Source: Stereum hirsutum FP-91666 SS1 (Eukaryota > Basidiomycota > Agaricomycetes > Russulales > Stereaceae). Taken from it: a stretch of 64,000 bases of DNA. Of this stretch, positions 36,042-47,453 are shown piece after piece. The number at the start of each line of letters is the position of its first letter. Position 1 is the first letter of the stretch. The notes under the pieces were generated by a model, which saw only the letters and a program-made list of their open reading frames with translations, made no database searches and had not been told where the DNA came from. The translations under genes were made by a program, and so were the position numbers. The stretch lies in the NCBI RefSeq assembly GCF_000264905.1, contig NW_006763137.1, forward strand, positions 932,719-996,718, in the 5' to 3' direction.

Positions 36042-39000
36042 ATGACGGGCACTCAAAGTTTCTCTGCCATCTGGAACGACGCCGTGGACAAGTACAAATC
36101 GGAGACGAAGGCCAAATCGCTTCCCTTGTCTACTTTAGACTCTGCCGACAGCGCGGAGGCTATCCTGACGGCTCTAACAAGGGATCGGAAAGATATGGAG
36201 GACAGCCGAGCTAAGGGAAAGAGCCTGAGAGACGTGTTGAAGCCTATCGTCAAGATCGTGAAGTTGATGGCGGAGATAGCAGGAGAAGGAGCTAGCTTGG
36301 TGCGTGCGAACCGATGATCGCTTGTGACGATGCTGATTGGATATGTTTGACAATCAGGCTTTTGCTCCGGGAAAGACGATATTCGTTGCTATTGGAGTTC
36401 TGCTTGAGGTTAGCTTTTCATGTATGGTCACGCTCAAGTTGAATATCCCATAATTATTGTTTTGTATAATAGGCCTCCGACGGGGTTAGCAAAAACTATG
36501 ATTCGATGATTGACATCTTTGAAAGTCTCAGCAACTTCCTCGGTCGCCTCAACGTGTATCTCGAACACAATATTCTACCTCTGATGAAGGAGGTGATCGT
36601 AAAGATCCTTGCTCACCTCCTGTCGATCTTGGGAGTGGCGACTAGGCTCACGAGAGAAAAGCGTGCGGGTGAGTGAAAGAAAGTATCCGGTTTGCACAAA
36701 GAGAAATGACAGGTTGCTTTCGGCAGTCACATACTTCAAGACCTTGGTCGGAGAGAACAGCCTTGTCCAAGACGCGCTGACGAAATTAGACAAGCTGACT
36801 GCTCAAGAAGGCCAAGCCGTTGCAGCTGCTACGCTTTCGGTTTCGAGTAATATCCTCTCACAACTGGAGACTAGGATGAAAGGTTCGTTTGCCTATTGTG
36901 CAGCTGTCCTACATCTGCGATCAACCCCACCGCGTTGTACTTTCAGCCGATCAACAGGGCATGGACGTTCTGAGCACTACTAAGTCGATGCTTACGAAGA
37001 TCGCTCAGGAAGCCGAGACGATATCTGGTATGACAAAAATACACGTCTCCCGTTTCTGACATTGATTTGAATTGCCTGTGTCGTAGGTAGTTCTCAAGAG
37101 AGTCAAATCATACTCGAAGAAATTCGGGGGTATGTCACGCAAAATTCCGAGAAAATCTTACCATTTCTTTGTCAGTACCTTGTGTCGCATACGGGTGATA
37201 TTCTAAAGCTTCTGACTTTTCATGTAGCCGACCAGCATCGTCGTGAATTCCATCGGTGGCTGGCATCCCCGTCGCCATTGTCAATTTACGAGAGCACTCG
37301 AAAGATGCGGAGAGCCGGGACCGGATCGTGGTTCATCCAAGCTACCCAGTACAAGCGCTGGAAGACCAAGCATAACTCTTTGCTATGGGTCACCGGTGGC
37401 CGTAAGTCATTCGTGTCCAATCAATCCGCAAATGCTGATCGTTTTTACTGGTAGCCGGGTGCGGGAAGAGCGTATTATCGTGCGTATGCCTGAAGTAGAT
37501 GACTGACCCTGTGACTGACGCTACTCTATTCCAGTTCCACAATCATACAGGACATCGAGTTCAATTCCGCAGTCGACTCATCCGTTGCTCTTGCCTACTT
37601 TTACTTCGACTTCAGGGACTCGGGAAAACAGTCTTGTCTGGGACTAGTATCGTCCCTCGTTGATCAGCTCGCCTCGCGTTGCTCGGAAATGCCTGCCGTT
37701 TTGGACCGGCTCTATGCCACTCATCGGAATGGGGTCTTACGGCCTACACTGGACAGTCTAGTAACAACTCTCAAAGAGATGATAGTCGACGTCTTCTGCA
37801 GCGTTTACATCGTCATCGACGCTCTTGACGAATGTTCCGAGCGAGAGACTGTCATGGATCTCCTCGAGGAGATCACGAAGTGGAAACTTGGCGGTCTGCA
37901 TATTTTGCTCACGAGCCGGAAGGAAGAGGACTTGAATGTTCGCCTGCTGCCGCTCTCAGTAGAATTCAGTCTTCAGACCTCTCTCGTTGATCGAGATATT
38001 GCCTATCATGTTCGTGCTGCCTTGCAGCATGACCAATCCCTTTCGAAATGGAAACCCGAACAGAAACAGGATATAGAAACATGTTTGATTCAAGGCGCAC
38101 ACGGCATGTGAGTCTTTATATCGTGTTGTGTTCTCAAACGATGCTCATAAAACTATATAGGTTTCGATGGGTTTTCTGCCAGCTAGACATCATTCGTACA
38201 TGCCCCGGCCCAAAGGCGCTCAGAAAGCACTTGGTCTCTCTGCCAAAGACACTGTACGAAACGTATGACAGGATCTTTCAGCTCATCCATCCAGATCATT
38301 CTGAGTACGTTCAGGCTACATTGAAGTGGCTTGCGTTCTCTATGCGTCCAGTCAAACTGGAGGAGGTTGCGGAGGTGTTGGCCATCGATTTCGATAATGA
38401 CCCACCGCAATTCATGCCGGAAGACCGATTTCCTGAGCCACGAGAGATCCTTACTATGTGCTCCAGTTTGGTCCGACTTTCTGAAACTGGTCTTCTAGAG
38501 CTCTCGCACTTCTCCGTCAAGGAGTATCTTACCACTGATATCGAGCGCCGCCATGGACAAAACTATCTATTCGATTCACAGCTCGCCCATGACTTCATCG
38601 CCCGCACCTGTGTCACATATTTGATGCAGTTCACGGAAGAGTCTCCGGATGATATTGGGCCCTTCCCCCTCGTTTGTTATGCAGCAGAACATTGGATGAG
38701 CCATGTCGGACTCGCTCACACCGATGCCCTGGCCGACCTCGCTTTGAACCTCCTCCAATCTCCCATGGCCTTCGTCAACTCGATCCGAATATATGATGTC
38801 GATCGTGATATTTATCAAAGAGAACTATCCCGATCACCTCATGATATCCCTCCTCCCCTCTTCTACGCAGCACGGGCAGGTTTTGTCAGAGTGTCCAAAC
38901 TCTTGATAGAGAATGGTGCCTATGTGAATGCTCCGGGCGGCACCTACAACAACGCACTCCAGGCCGCATCATCTCGTGGTCACGAAGCCGTCGTGATCCT

Positions 39001-40141
39001 TTTGCTCGAGAAAGGAGCCGATGTGAATGCCCAGGGCGGTGAATACGGCAATGCGCTCCAGGCTGCATCGTTCCGCGGTCACGAGGCTATCGTGCGGCTG
39101 CTGCTCGAGAAGGGGGCCAACATGAATGCCAAGGGTGGCAGTCACGACACTGCGCTCCAGGCAGCGTCGTTTGGCGGTCACGATACCACAGTGCGGCTGC
39201 TGCTCGAGACAGGTGCCGACGTCCATGTTCAGGGCGGCTTTTACGGCAATGCACTCCAGGTTGCCTCATCTGGCGGTCACGAAGCCATTGTGCGACTGCT
39301 CCTTGAGCAGAAGGTCGATGTGAACGCGAAGGGTGGCCATTATGGGAATGCACTCCAGGCGGCATCATGTAACGGCCACAATGCCATTGTGCGCTCGCTG
39401 CTCGAGAAAGGGGCATACGTGAACGCCCAGGGAGGCTTGTATGGTAATGCGCTCCAGGCGGCGATTTGCGGCGGTCACGAAGCTATTGTGCGGCTACTAC
39501 TCGAGAAGGAGGCCGACGTGAACGCTCAGGGTGGTGAGTACGGAAATGCACTCCAGGCTGCCTCGTCTCGCGGCCATGAAGTCATTGTGCGGCTGCTACT
39601 CGAGAAGGATGCCGACGTGAATGCCCAGGGCGGCCAGTACGGAAATGCGCTCCAAGCAGCATCATCTGGGGGTTATGAAGCTATCACGTGGCTGTTGCTG
39701 GAGAAGGGGGCCGACGTAAATGCCAAAGGTGGCCATTATGGGAATGCGCTCCAGGCGGCATCCTCTAATGGGCACAAGGCCATCGTACAGCGGCTGCTAG
39801 AGAAGGGGGCCGATGTGAATGCCCAAGGTGGCTTTTATGGCAATGCACTACAGGCGGCGTCGTCTGGCGGTTATGAAGGTATCGTGCGGCTGCTACTTGA
39901 GAAGGGGGCCGACATGAATGTCCAGGGCGGCCTGTACAACAGTGCGCTCCAGGCGGCGTTGTCTGATGAGCACGAAGCCATTGTGCAACTGCTGCTTGAG
40001 AAAGGGGCTATTTCGCCCGGTTCTAGCGAGGTCAGTTTTCCAGTGCAATGTCTTAAATTTGAAGGCGTCTATAATGATATAATTTTTCAGGTGGGTCCAC
40101 TAAGCACTATAGTAGAAAACGCGATACAGGTTGAGTTTTAG
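36042..40141 (+). CDS. NLR-type receptor: Goodbye - NACHT - ankyrin repeats
   Basis: The N-terminus (SFSAIWNDAVDKYKSETK, then KSLRDVLKPIVKIVKLMAEI) matches the Goodbye domain found at the start of many fungal STAND proteins. A helical linker over several small exons follows. The NACHT domain has Walker A GGPGCGKSVLSSTI near 37455 and Walker B YIVIDALDEC near 37812, preceded by FHRWLASPSPLSIY and followed by LHILLTSRKEEDL. The C-terminal arm starts with PPPLFYAARAGFVRVSKLL and continues with 11 ankyrin units of 33 residues. These proteins are thought to sense non-self and trigger cell death or defence; that role is inferred here. The unit identity is unusually high. One or two small exons between 37130 and 37235 are uncertain. 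Transposon-like repeats lie just downstream. Confidence 0.88.
38937..40013 (+). repeat. Eleven 99-bp units encoding near-identical ankyrin repeats
   Basis: Each unit encodes a 33-residue ankyrin repeat built on GGxYGNALQAASSGGHEAI and RLLLEKGADVNAQ, with changes mostly at a few positions. High identity among tandem units points to recent expansion or ongoing exchange between units. Unit number may differ between strains. Confidence 0.9.
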
Positions 40142-40280
40142 ACTCGGAGTTTCTATGGTCGTAACTCTTCGAATACACATGCAAAAGTGTTGGTATCAAC
40201 TCTCTGCGTGGCTTTATTACTAGCAATCAACAGACCTGAATGCTCAAGAACGACTTTCTCACAGATGATACAGACAATGG

Positions 40281-40638
40281 AGTATAAATATCGTATACAC
40301 TGCTAGTACACACAGGCACGAGAATACATTGAAAACCGTCTGTTGGCTTCGCTCCGAAGAGGTAATACTAATCTCCTGGGCCATGAAGAGGCTGACGCTG
40401 TACCAAGAGAAAAAAGGGAGGCCTAGCCTCGGTAGAATAAACTCAAAGTGCAAAAACTCCCCCAACGGCACCAAAGAAAGAAAGAAAAGAAAGGTACAGA
40501 GTTGGCGTCGCGCACGCACTGCCGGTACCGCCAGCAACAACGACGAGCCTACTGGGAATCCAGACCTCCAAATCCAAGCCGATTTAGCTCCATTGTGGTC
40601 GGAGGGGGGCGTACCATATTCAGAAGGGGAGAACGGAA
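40281..40638 (-). repeat. Inverted copy of the dispersed B-A repeat
   Basis: The reverse complement of this segment matches about 21390-21760: module A at 40338-40424 and module B at about 40500-40620. It ends in the poly-G run at the assembly gap, so the element probably continues into the gap. Confidence 0.8.
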
Positions 40639-41287
40639 GGGGGGGGGGGGGGGGGGGGGGGGGGGGGNNNNNNNNNNNNNNNNNNNNNNNNNNNNNNNNN
40701 NNNNNNNNNNNNNNNNNNNNNNNNNNNNNNNNNNNNNNNNNNNNNNNNNNNNNNNNNNNNNNNNNNNNNNNNNNNNNNNNNNNNNNNNNNNNNNNNNNNN
40801 NNNNNNNNNNNNNNNNNNNNNNNNNNNNNNNNNNNNNNNNNNNNNNNNNNNNNNNNNNNNNNNNNNNNNNNNNNNNNNNNNNNNNNNNNNNNNNNNNNNN
40901 NNNNNNNNNNNNNNNNNNNNNNNNNNNNNNNNNNNNNNNNNNNNNNNNNNNNNNNNNNNNNNNNNNNNNNNNNNNNNNNNNNNNNNNNNNNNNNNNNNNN
41001 NNNNNNNNNNNNNNNNNNNNNNNNNNNNNNNNNNNNNNNNNNNNNNNNNNNNNNNNNNNNNNNNNNNNNNNNNNNNNNNNNNNNNNNNNNNNNNNNNNNN
41101 NNNNNNNNNNNNNNNNNNNNNNNNNNNNNNNNNNNNNNNNNNNNNNNNNNNNNNNNNNNNNNNNNNNNNNNNNNNNNNNNNNNNNNNNNNNNNNNNNNNN
41201 NNNNNNNNNNNNNNNNNNNNNNNNNNNNNNNNNNNNNNNNNNNNNNNNNNNNNNNNNNNNNNNNNNNNNNNNNNNNNGGGGGGGGGG
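40639..41287. other. Assembly gap with poly-G flanks
   Basis: 29 G at 40639-40667, then 610 undefined bases at 40668-41277, then 10 G at 41278-41287. Open frames that span it are artefacts. The G runs may be real and have caused the gap, or may be sequencing or assembly error. Confidence 0.95.
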
Positions 41288-41408
41288 CATAATGGCGGAG
41301 CGAATACGTGCGAGGAGACGACAAGAACTGCTCGCCAATGTCGTTAGTCGTGTGTACAGAAGCATGGACGAAAGGAAGAGACGAACCTTGGGCGAACTGC
41401 CCTCGAAT

Positions 41409-43140
41409 CTACCAGGCAGAGCGGTAAAAGTCGGCGTACTCGTATTTGGACTTGACCTGCTCGAGGAGGTACCACGCCGGGGTGGCGTAGGTAAGATAGT
41501 TTCCAGCCCTGACTCCCTTGTTGCGACCCGAGTGCAGCTGTCCGACCATATGAGCCTTACCGTCGCGCATATGCCAGACGATGGAGCCGGAATCACCCTT
41601 CTTGGAGAAGGGCTCGACCGCCTTGAGGCCTGTGTTGTAGATACCGAGCTCGCGGGACACGACACCAACCTCGTTCTCGAGGAAGGACACCATTCCGGCA
41701 TAGCGCCCGACCGTCAGCCCGGTGGTGTTACCGTCCTTGCCGACGATGAGGCAAGGTTGGCCGTCAGCGTCGAACTCAGCGGGGTGGGCGAGGTCGTCCT
41801 CCGTCGCGCAAGCAACGATGCGCAACTTACGCTGTGTGGGGAACTTGAAGGTGTTGCGACCGCCAGCCATCGGACAGAACATGGCAGTGAGCTCCTGAGG
41901 AGTGTACTTGGAGCCTGAACAAAGGAAGCGTTGGTCAAAGATGGAAGATGCGAGAAATAGAAAAGCACCGACCAAGGTCAACGACATTGCCTTCAAAGTG
42001 TGGCTTGACGATCGCCTCGGCCGCGACGAAAACACCCCAGTCAGCCGTATAGCGAGTGTCGTCGGCGACAGAGATAGCGGGTGCGTATTCGACGTAGCCA
42101 ATGTTGCGCTGAAGCCTGAGATTGAACCAGGAATCAATGACTTCTTTGTAGAGAGCCTCGAGAGCGGTGACAGCTTCCTTCTCCTCCACCAACTTCTGCC
42201 AAATCTTCTCGCTCTCACTCGTCGTCTTGTCGTCCTGCTCATTCGCCTGAAGTTCGGCGTATTCGCGGGTAAGGTAGTTAGCTACAAGGCTGTGATCCGC
42301 GATAGCCTCAGTGATACCGTCCAGCCCCTGCTGGAAGCGACTCATCCCGCCGACTCGTACCAAGTTTTGGTCGCCTCCACCTCTGAACTCGTATGTCGTA
42401 GTCGTCTTGGGCCGGAGCACATGGCAGCAGGTAAGCCCCAACACCCGGTTGCTCTGTTCGCCATTCTTGTCGCGGTTTTCATGAAACCAGAGCGTCAGCG
42501 TGCCCTGCACGTCCTCGTCCTCGCATTCCTTCGTTGTGAGTGGGATGCCGAGGAGAGCAGTTAGGAAGCGGCGAACGTGGTGGGTGGCGTTTGTGGTACC
42601 GACGTGGCGTAGGAGAGGAGGGCCGACCAGCTGCTCGGTCTCAGACTCTCTAAATTCCACGACCACGTCCTGGATGTCGTTATCGCGGAGGAGCGCGAGA
42701 ATCGTCTGCGAGATGTCATGGGCGGTCTCGGTCGAGGTAGAGCCGGGCAACACCCCGATCCAGACAACAACGGGACCAAGAGTGCCCTGAGCTTCGTCCC
42801 CCTCCAGGCCATGGGTGTAGAAACGAGCCGGGTCGATGGACCAGCGACGCAGGTGGAACGCCTTGAGGATGTCGCAAATAGCAGGACCGACGACGGGCCA
42901 GGCAGCATTGAGCGGCGTGTTGAAGACACCGCGAATGGACTTGACAGGGAGGTGGGCGTATCGGCCCGACGGCTTGGGGAACGGGGTGGACTGGTAGTCG
43001 GAGCGGTAGACCAGGATGGGATGGTCGCCGTCCGTAGTGATGCCGTGGCCCTAGTAAGCCTTTGTCTCGTAGTCGTCCGGAATGTGCGGGGCAGCGGCGG
43101 TCGTGTCGCTCGCCAACGAGAGAGCACTGACGTGGGACAT
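41409..43140 (-). pseudogene. Trypsin-like (PA-clan) serine protease-like gene with early in-frame stop
   Basis: The body of the protein carries a chymotrypsin-fold triad: His in LGLTCCHVLRP, Asp in YTADWGVFVA and Ser in SKKGDSGSIVW. The domain is preceded by about 160 residues without a recognised fold (VLVYRSDYQSTPFPKPSGR and WPVVGPAICDILKAF). One intron near 41920-41977 joins VVDLG to SKYTPQEL. From the ATG at 43140 the frame reads MSHVSALSLAS to DYETKAY and then meets TAG at 43051-43053 (codon 30), directly followed by in-frame GHGITTDGDHP. No in-frame ATG follows until after the catalytic His. Either this is a nonsense mutation, or a short intron (donor GTCAGT after codon 3, acceptor ACTAG) removes the stop. 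It converges on the NLR, about 1.3 kb away across the gap. Confidence 0.65.
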
Positions 43141-43901
43141 CTGGGCAGAAGGTGGTAAGAGCGGTATAGACACGGGTAGGAACGACGCGGTCAGTTTGCC
43201 GTCGCGACGCCGTTAGTTTGGCCCCGTTCCAAGTTGGTTTGGAAGAAAGAAGTTTGAACCAGTCCGCGCCGTGGGCCAGCGTGGCGGCACCCTGCCGGAA
43301 ACGTCCGGTGTCTGGAAATCAGGCACCTGACGCCACTCTGCCATTGTATTGCCACAACATTGCCACCTCCGAGTCCTTTGCGTACTCTCATCGTGATTAT
43401 TATAAATAGTTTTGGAAACGGGAGTAGACGATTCCTCAAATTTGGAAGAATAAAGAAGCTAAAGCAAGCCAGAGTTGTCCCTCAAGCTGCCATTCCTATC
43501 ACCCGAGCAGGCTCATGTCACCAACCACCATATGCGACACATTACAGCCGAGGAGAATAATGTTATATACGCAAGGATATGTAAGGTACCTGAATACGAA
43601 TACGAAGCTGCGAGAAGGCCGAGTAGAACCATACGTATACAAGGAGTAGCGGGGTAACTCAGAAAGAAGGAATGGACCCAGACGTAGGATATACGGGCGT
43701 ATGTGTGCATATGTACGCGTTTCGAAGCGAGCGACGATGGGGCTGATATATGTGTAGAAGTTTAATTATAACAGTAGCGGGGAGTATCCTGGGGCAAACA
43801 ACAAGACCGGCGGGCACGCAGAGGATGGACGTGGATCAAGAACATAAATACGGCGGCAACGACAACAATGGAAGGTTTGGCAAGAGTGACATCGAGAACG
43901 T
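43141..43901. other. Intergenic region with dispersed-repeat copy
   Basis: No gene recognised. It includes the repeat copy at 43290-43400 and the upstream region of the protease-like gene. Confidence 0.5.
43290..43400 (+). repeat. Unoccupied relative of the hAT-like insertion site
   Basis: The segment aligns with 18997-19084, sharing GACGCCACTCTGCCATTG (here 43329-43346). It continues through CCTCCGAG (43366-43373), the counterpart of the duplicated CCTCCCAG, into sequence resembling the right flank at 19707. The 614-bp element is absent, so this is a related empty site. Confidence 0.65.
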
Positions 43902-45083
43902 TCATTCGGCCTTGCGGACTTTTTCTCTGCGAGTGACGATATCTTGCCTTGTCATCCGTGTGCCGAGAATGACATCCCAATGTATGAAGAACGGCTGGGA
44001 GAAATTCGACTTGATGCCGATGACCTGGAAACAATGCCCCACCGAGTTAGCAGTTCGTTCGACCGGATAGGGAGAGGATAATGCAAGATAAGCAGGAAAA
44101 TATATGCGAACCTGATGATGAATGTCGTGATAGTCCGCCGTATTCCCGCTGATCATCTGCAACGGGTCCCAGGGCAAATTGTACCCGCAATGGTCATCGA
44201 CGGTTTTGCATGTCGAGAAGAGGAAGAAGAGTGCGGCTTGGCGAATAGTCAGACCGGCGAGGGCCTCGGCGAGCGCAGCACCCAGAGAGTCGAGGAGGAA
44301 GCCCTCGAGGGGGTGGTTGTAGAGTGCGCCGAACGCGTACGGGACGTAGAGTCGGTGGTGTACAGAGTGAAGGTGCTTGTAGAGGAATTTGTTGACGTGC
44401 ATGGCACGATGGAGGAAGTATTGCCATGTGTCCATGATGAAGCTGTAGGAACGAACCACGGAAACACCGAAGAGACAGTAAAACTCCTGTCAGAAAGACT
44501 CCAAAGTATGTTGATGGGAAAGTATGGACACGTACGCAGCAAATAAGAATTGGGCAATGGGAATGAACCACCAGTACGCATAGTATGCGAATTCACCTCC
44601 AGCAGTGTCCAAGAAGCCCTGTACCGTGTTTGTGTCTGCGAACGACGACAGCACCTTTGCCATGCCCACCGCCAACTTCTGCATCTCTGCTGCGTGGTCT
44701 ATTTTACTGCCATGGTCCGTCATCCAAAACACACCGAGCAGCGTCTGGATAGCCTGCTGGAAGATGACCGCCTTGATCACCTGCGCCCTCGTCACCAAAT
44801 TCCTCGTCTTCACCTCCGCGCTCTCGTGCAGCCTGTGCTTATCGAGCCACTTCCATTCGGATATATCAAGCACGTGGAAAAAGAGCGACGAGACCCAGTA
44901 TGCGATGACTGGAGCAGCAAGGGAGGTCGTCTGGTCTGAGATGCCTGGAAACACGGTGGGACGCGTCGTATAGTAGAACGGGTAGGACGTGATCAGTGAA
45001 GGCGGCGTAAAGGAGAGCGCAGTGCCATTTGGGTGTACCGTTGGGTTGTAGGCCATGAAGGGTGGGATGTCTGTCGAGCCCAT
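43902..45083 (-). CDS. SUR2: Sphingolipid C4-hydroxylase SUR2
   Basis: An ER-membrane di-iron enzyme that hydroxylates dihydrosphingosine/dihydroceramide at C4 to make phytosphingoid bases. The fatty-acid-hydroxylase histidine boxes are present: HRAMHVNKFLYKH (HxxxH), HSVHHR (HxxHH), and DYHDIHHQ near the end, plus DDHCGYNLPWDPL. Membrane helices include SLAAPVIAYWVSSLFFHV near the start and YYAYWWFIPIAQFLFAAYV. The start at 45083 gives MGSTDIPPFMAYNPT. Three exons are joined by short introns near 44040-44113 and 44460-44540. The last exon reads VIGIKSNFSQPFFIHWDVIL, again typical. Function assigned from family motifs. Confidence 0.93.
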
Positions 45084-45831
45084 GATGAACGAGCGAGGCA
45101 GCGTTGGAAAACGAGGGCCTCTGAGGATAATAAGGAGGTCGGTGATGGCCTGAAGAGAAAAGCTTTCGCTCCGTTCGGCGCTTGACTTACCGCGCGCCAC
45201 TCAGCGCTCCAACATCTCGGCCCGCCGCGAACGCTCCGAATCATGAGATTCTGGGTGGCACAGCAGCATCTTTTCGCCATACCTCGACCTGAAGACCTGG
45301 ACAAATATCCTGATGGACTGCATCTAGAAGAGCTTCACAACAAACTAGGACAGGCAAAGGTATCAAAGACTTGGTCCCGGGTGAGGGCCTGGTCAAACTG
45401 GCCTTGACAAATGTTGCGCCGTCGAACCCAACATTCAAGCAATGTGAAGATGCACATGCAATTATATGGCATATATACGTGGTATGGAGCGGTGGTGGGA
45501 GGTGAACGGGGATCTCGTAAGCAAATGCGGTGTAAAATACAGATGATGCAGCGAAGACGAGGCTGAGTGGGTGCATGAGAGATCGAAGCTGTACTTTTGA
45601 GGGGGTGATGATCATAATGGCGCAGTAGTCGGAGAGAGAGCATGGGGATGTGCAACGATATCAGAAGACCCAGAGGAGAGCATGCAAAAAGTATGGTAAG
45701 TAGAATAAAGGTGGAAAGGTTGAAAGATAAGAATACGGTCTATGCTCCTCTATGATAGAAATACGAGGGAACGATTCTGATCCGAGACAAAGAACGAACA
45801 AAGAGGCGGATGAGGACTGGGAAGGGTCCGA
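45084..45831. other. Intergenic region between SUR2 and RIM2
   Basis: 748 bp between two minus-strand genes. It contains the SUR2 promoter and the RIM2 3' end. No gene recognised. Confidence 0.4.
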
Positions 45832-47086
45832 TCACTGATTCCAGCGGAGAACACCCTCATATATCGAGTACATTACCGCAGCATTCGGTACCACTCGCAT
45901 AAGATGGGCAGTCAGGCCACCGTATAACGAATGGGCTCCCTCTTCCGCGATGACTATCTGGAGCGTCCGCCAAAGACCGGTATACTTAACCTTCCCATTC
46001 ACGACCGGTTGTCTCAGTCGTGTCCGGAGGACCTATTCGCACAAACCGAGGAAGTTGATCAGCGTTCTGCCACTGTGGCCCAGAAAATATCATAGCGCAC
46101 CTCATGTGGATAGGTGATCAAGCTAGCCACACATTTTGCCGTCCCTGCACTCCCAAGCATACCCAACCACTCTGCAACACCTCCCTTCCCCTCCGTATTC
46201 GCTGATAGCTTCTTCAGCCTCTCATATAAGACCCACTGGATCGTTCCTTCAGTAACCCCGAGATAACTGGCGCTCAGCCCCTTGTAGAACCCTCTAATCC
46301 CAGCCTCCTTCCAGATTTCCTTAATCATACTCAAACTTCCTCCAAAAAACGACGCTCGCTGTATCGGGACCACGCCAGACAGGGCTGCTGGGGATGGAAT
46401 TGGCGGTCGATGGTGTTGTGCGAGTTGAAGACGGGTCTTTACGACCCAAATGGGATTCGTCACGGTTCCGGTGGCGATACCTGCAACGGCAGCAGCACAT
46501 AGGTGGACATAGGAGTTCTCTACGCCGTTATTGAAATTATTGGCAATAACTTGTTTGCCGTTGCCGTAGGTGAAGAAGTTGATGGAACGAGCGGGGACGA
46601 CGCCAACCAGTGTTGGTCCAAGACCTTTGAACAAGGCTCGTGCTGACTCGTCTCGTGCAATATCCCTGTAGTCATCGCGGTCGAGGTGAAATGTGAGGAC
46701 TGGATGTGGGTCGATGAGTAAACATATATGAGTACGCACCGGATGATGTGTGCTGTCTCAACAAAATGCCATAGGAGCCCTACTGATCGTCGTGCAACCA
46801 AGACACCAGAGTCACCGACCACATTTACTGCTGTGTGCTTTTGCTTGAACAGATCAGACTGCAGTCGAGTCTTTACGACGTCGAACGGACTGGTGACGAT
46901 GGCTCCACACATTCCCCCAAGCCTATATCAGAGGTATACCGTTTAGTGTTTGCGCGACGCATATGTAATGAGGACGCACCCTCCAGCCAGAAAGTGCGTG
47001 GCCGATTTCGCAGGCAACCAACCACTGTTCGTAGACGAAGTAGCTTGCGGGGGTGGGGAAGCAGCAGTAGACGTTGACGCAGACAT
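45832..47086 (-). CDS. RIM2: Mitochondrial pyrimidine nucleotide carrier RIM2 (SLC25A33/36-like)
   Basis: An inner-membrane carrier that exchanges pyrimidine nucleotides and supports mtDNA maintenance. The three carrier signatures are present: SPFDVVKTRLQSDLF, NPIWVVKTRLQLAQHH and YPHEVLRTRLRQPV. The PIW and PHEV variants of repeats 2 and 3 are typical of RIM2. The odd helices show GGMCGAIV, AAVAGIATGTVT and SAGTAKCVASLI. The start at 47086 reads MSASTSTAASPPPQATSS, and the first exon ends THFLAGG before an intron at about 46925-46980. The last exon (after about 46035) reads NGKVKYTGLW to EGVLRWNQ. Head-to-head with RPC25, 367 bp apart. Confidence 0.93.
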
Positions 47087-47453
47087 CTTGGATTGTGTCA
47101 AATTCAACAGTATACCTTGTCTGTACGCGTCGGATTTGATTAGAGATACGAAGTTCCGCTTTGCACACGGACTTTGGAAGTGAGGGGGAGGGCGACGAGG
47201 AGAGGGGAAACGAATGGAGCGCGTTCGATTTGGCCGCGAGTCGCGACGGCTGCAATTTTGGACTGCAATTTCTTGACCTGACGTAAAATCACGTGGCCCC
47301 GAAGATTAGATAGTCCGTAAAGGGGAAGATCTTTGAAGGTTGACTGCTTTCCCTCACCCACCCACCACTTAAAGTTTGCCATCCCTTAGTTCTGTGTGGC
47401 TAGACGAACGAGTCAGTCAGATCCTAAAGTACTGGTCTCCATTCAGTGTCCAT
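47087..47453. promoter_or_regulatory. Divergent promoter region of RIM2 and RPC25
   Basis: 367 bp between opposite start codons. No specific sites claimed. Confidence 0.45.

Noticed and set aside
38937..40013. Regular 99-bp repeats as a CRISPR-like array
   Set aside because: The repeats are adjacent coding units of ankyrin motifs without spacers, in a eukaryote.
40329..41918. Very long open frames across the undefined bases
   Set aside because: The N run translates without stops, so the frame length is an artefact of the gap.
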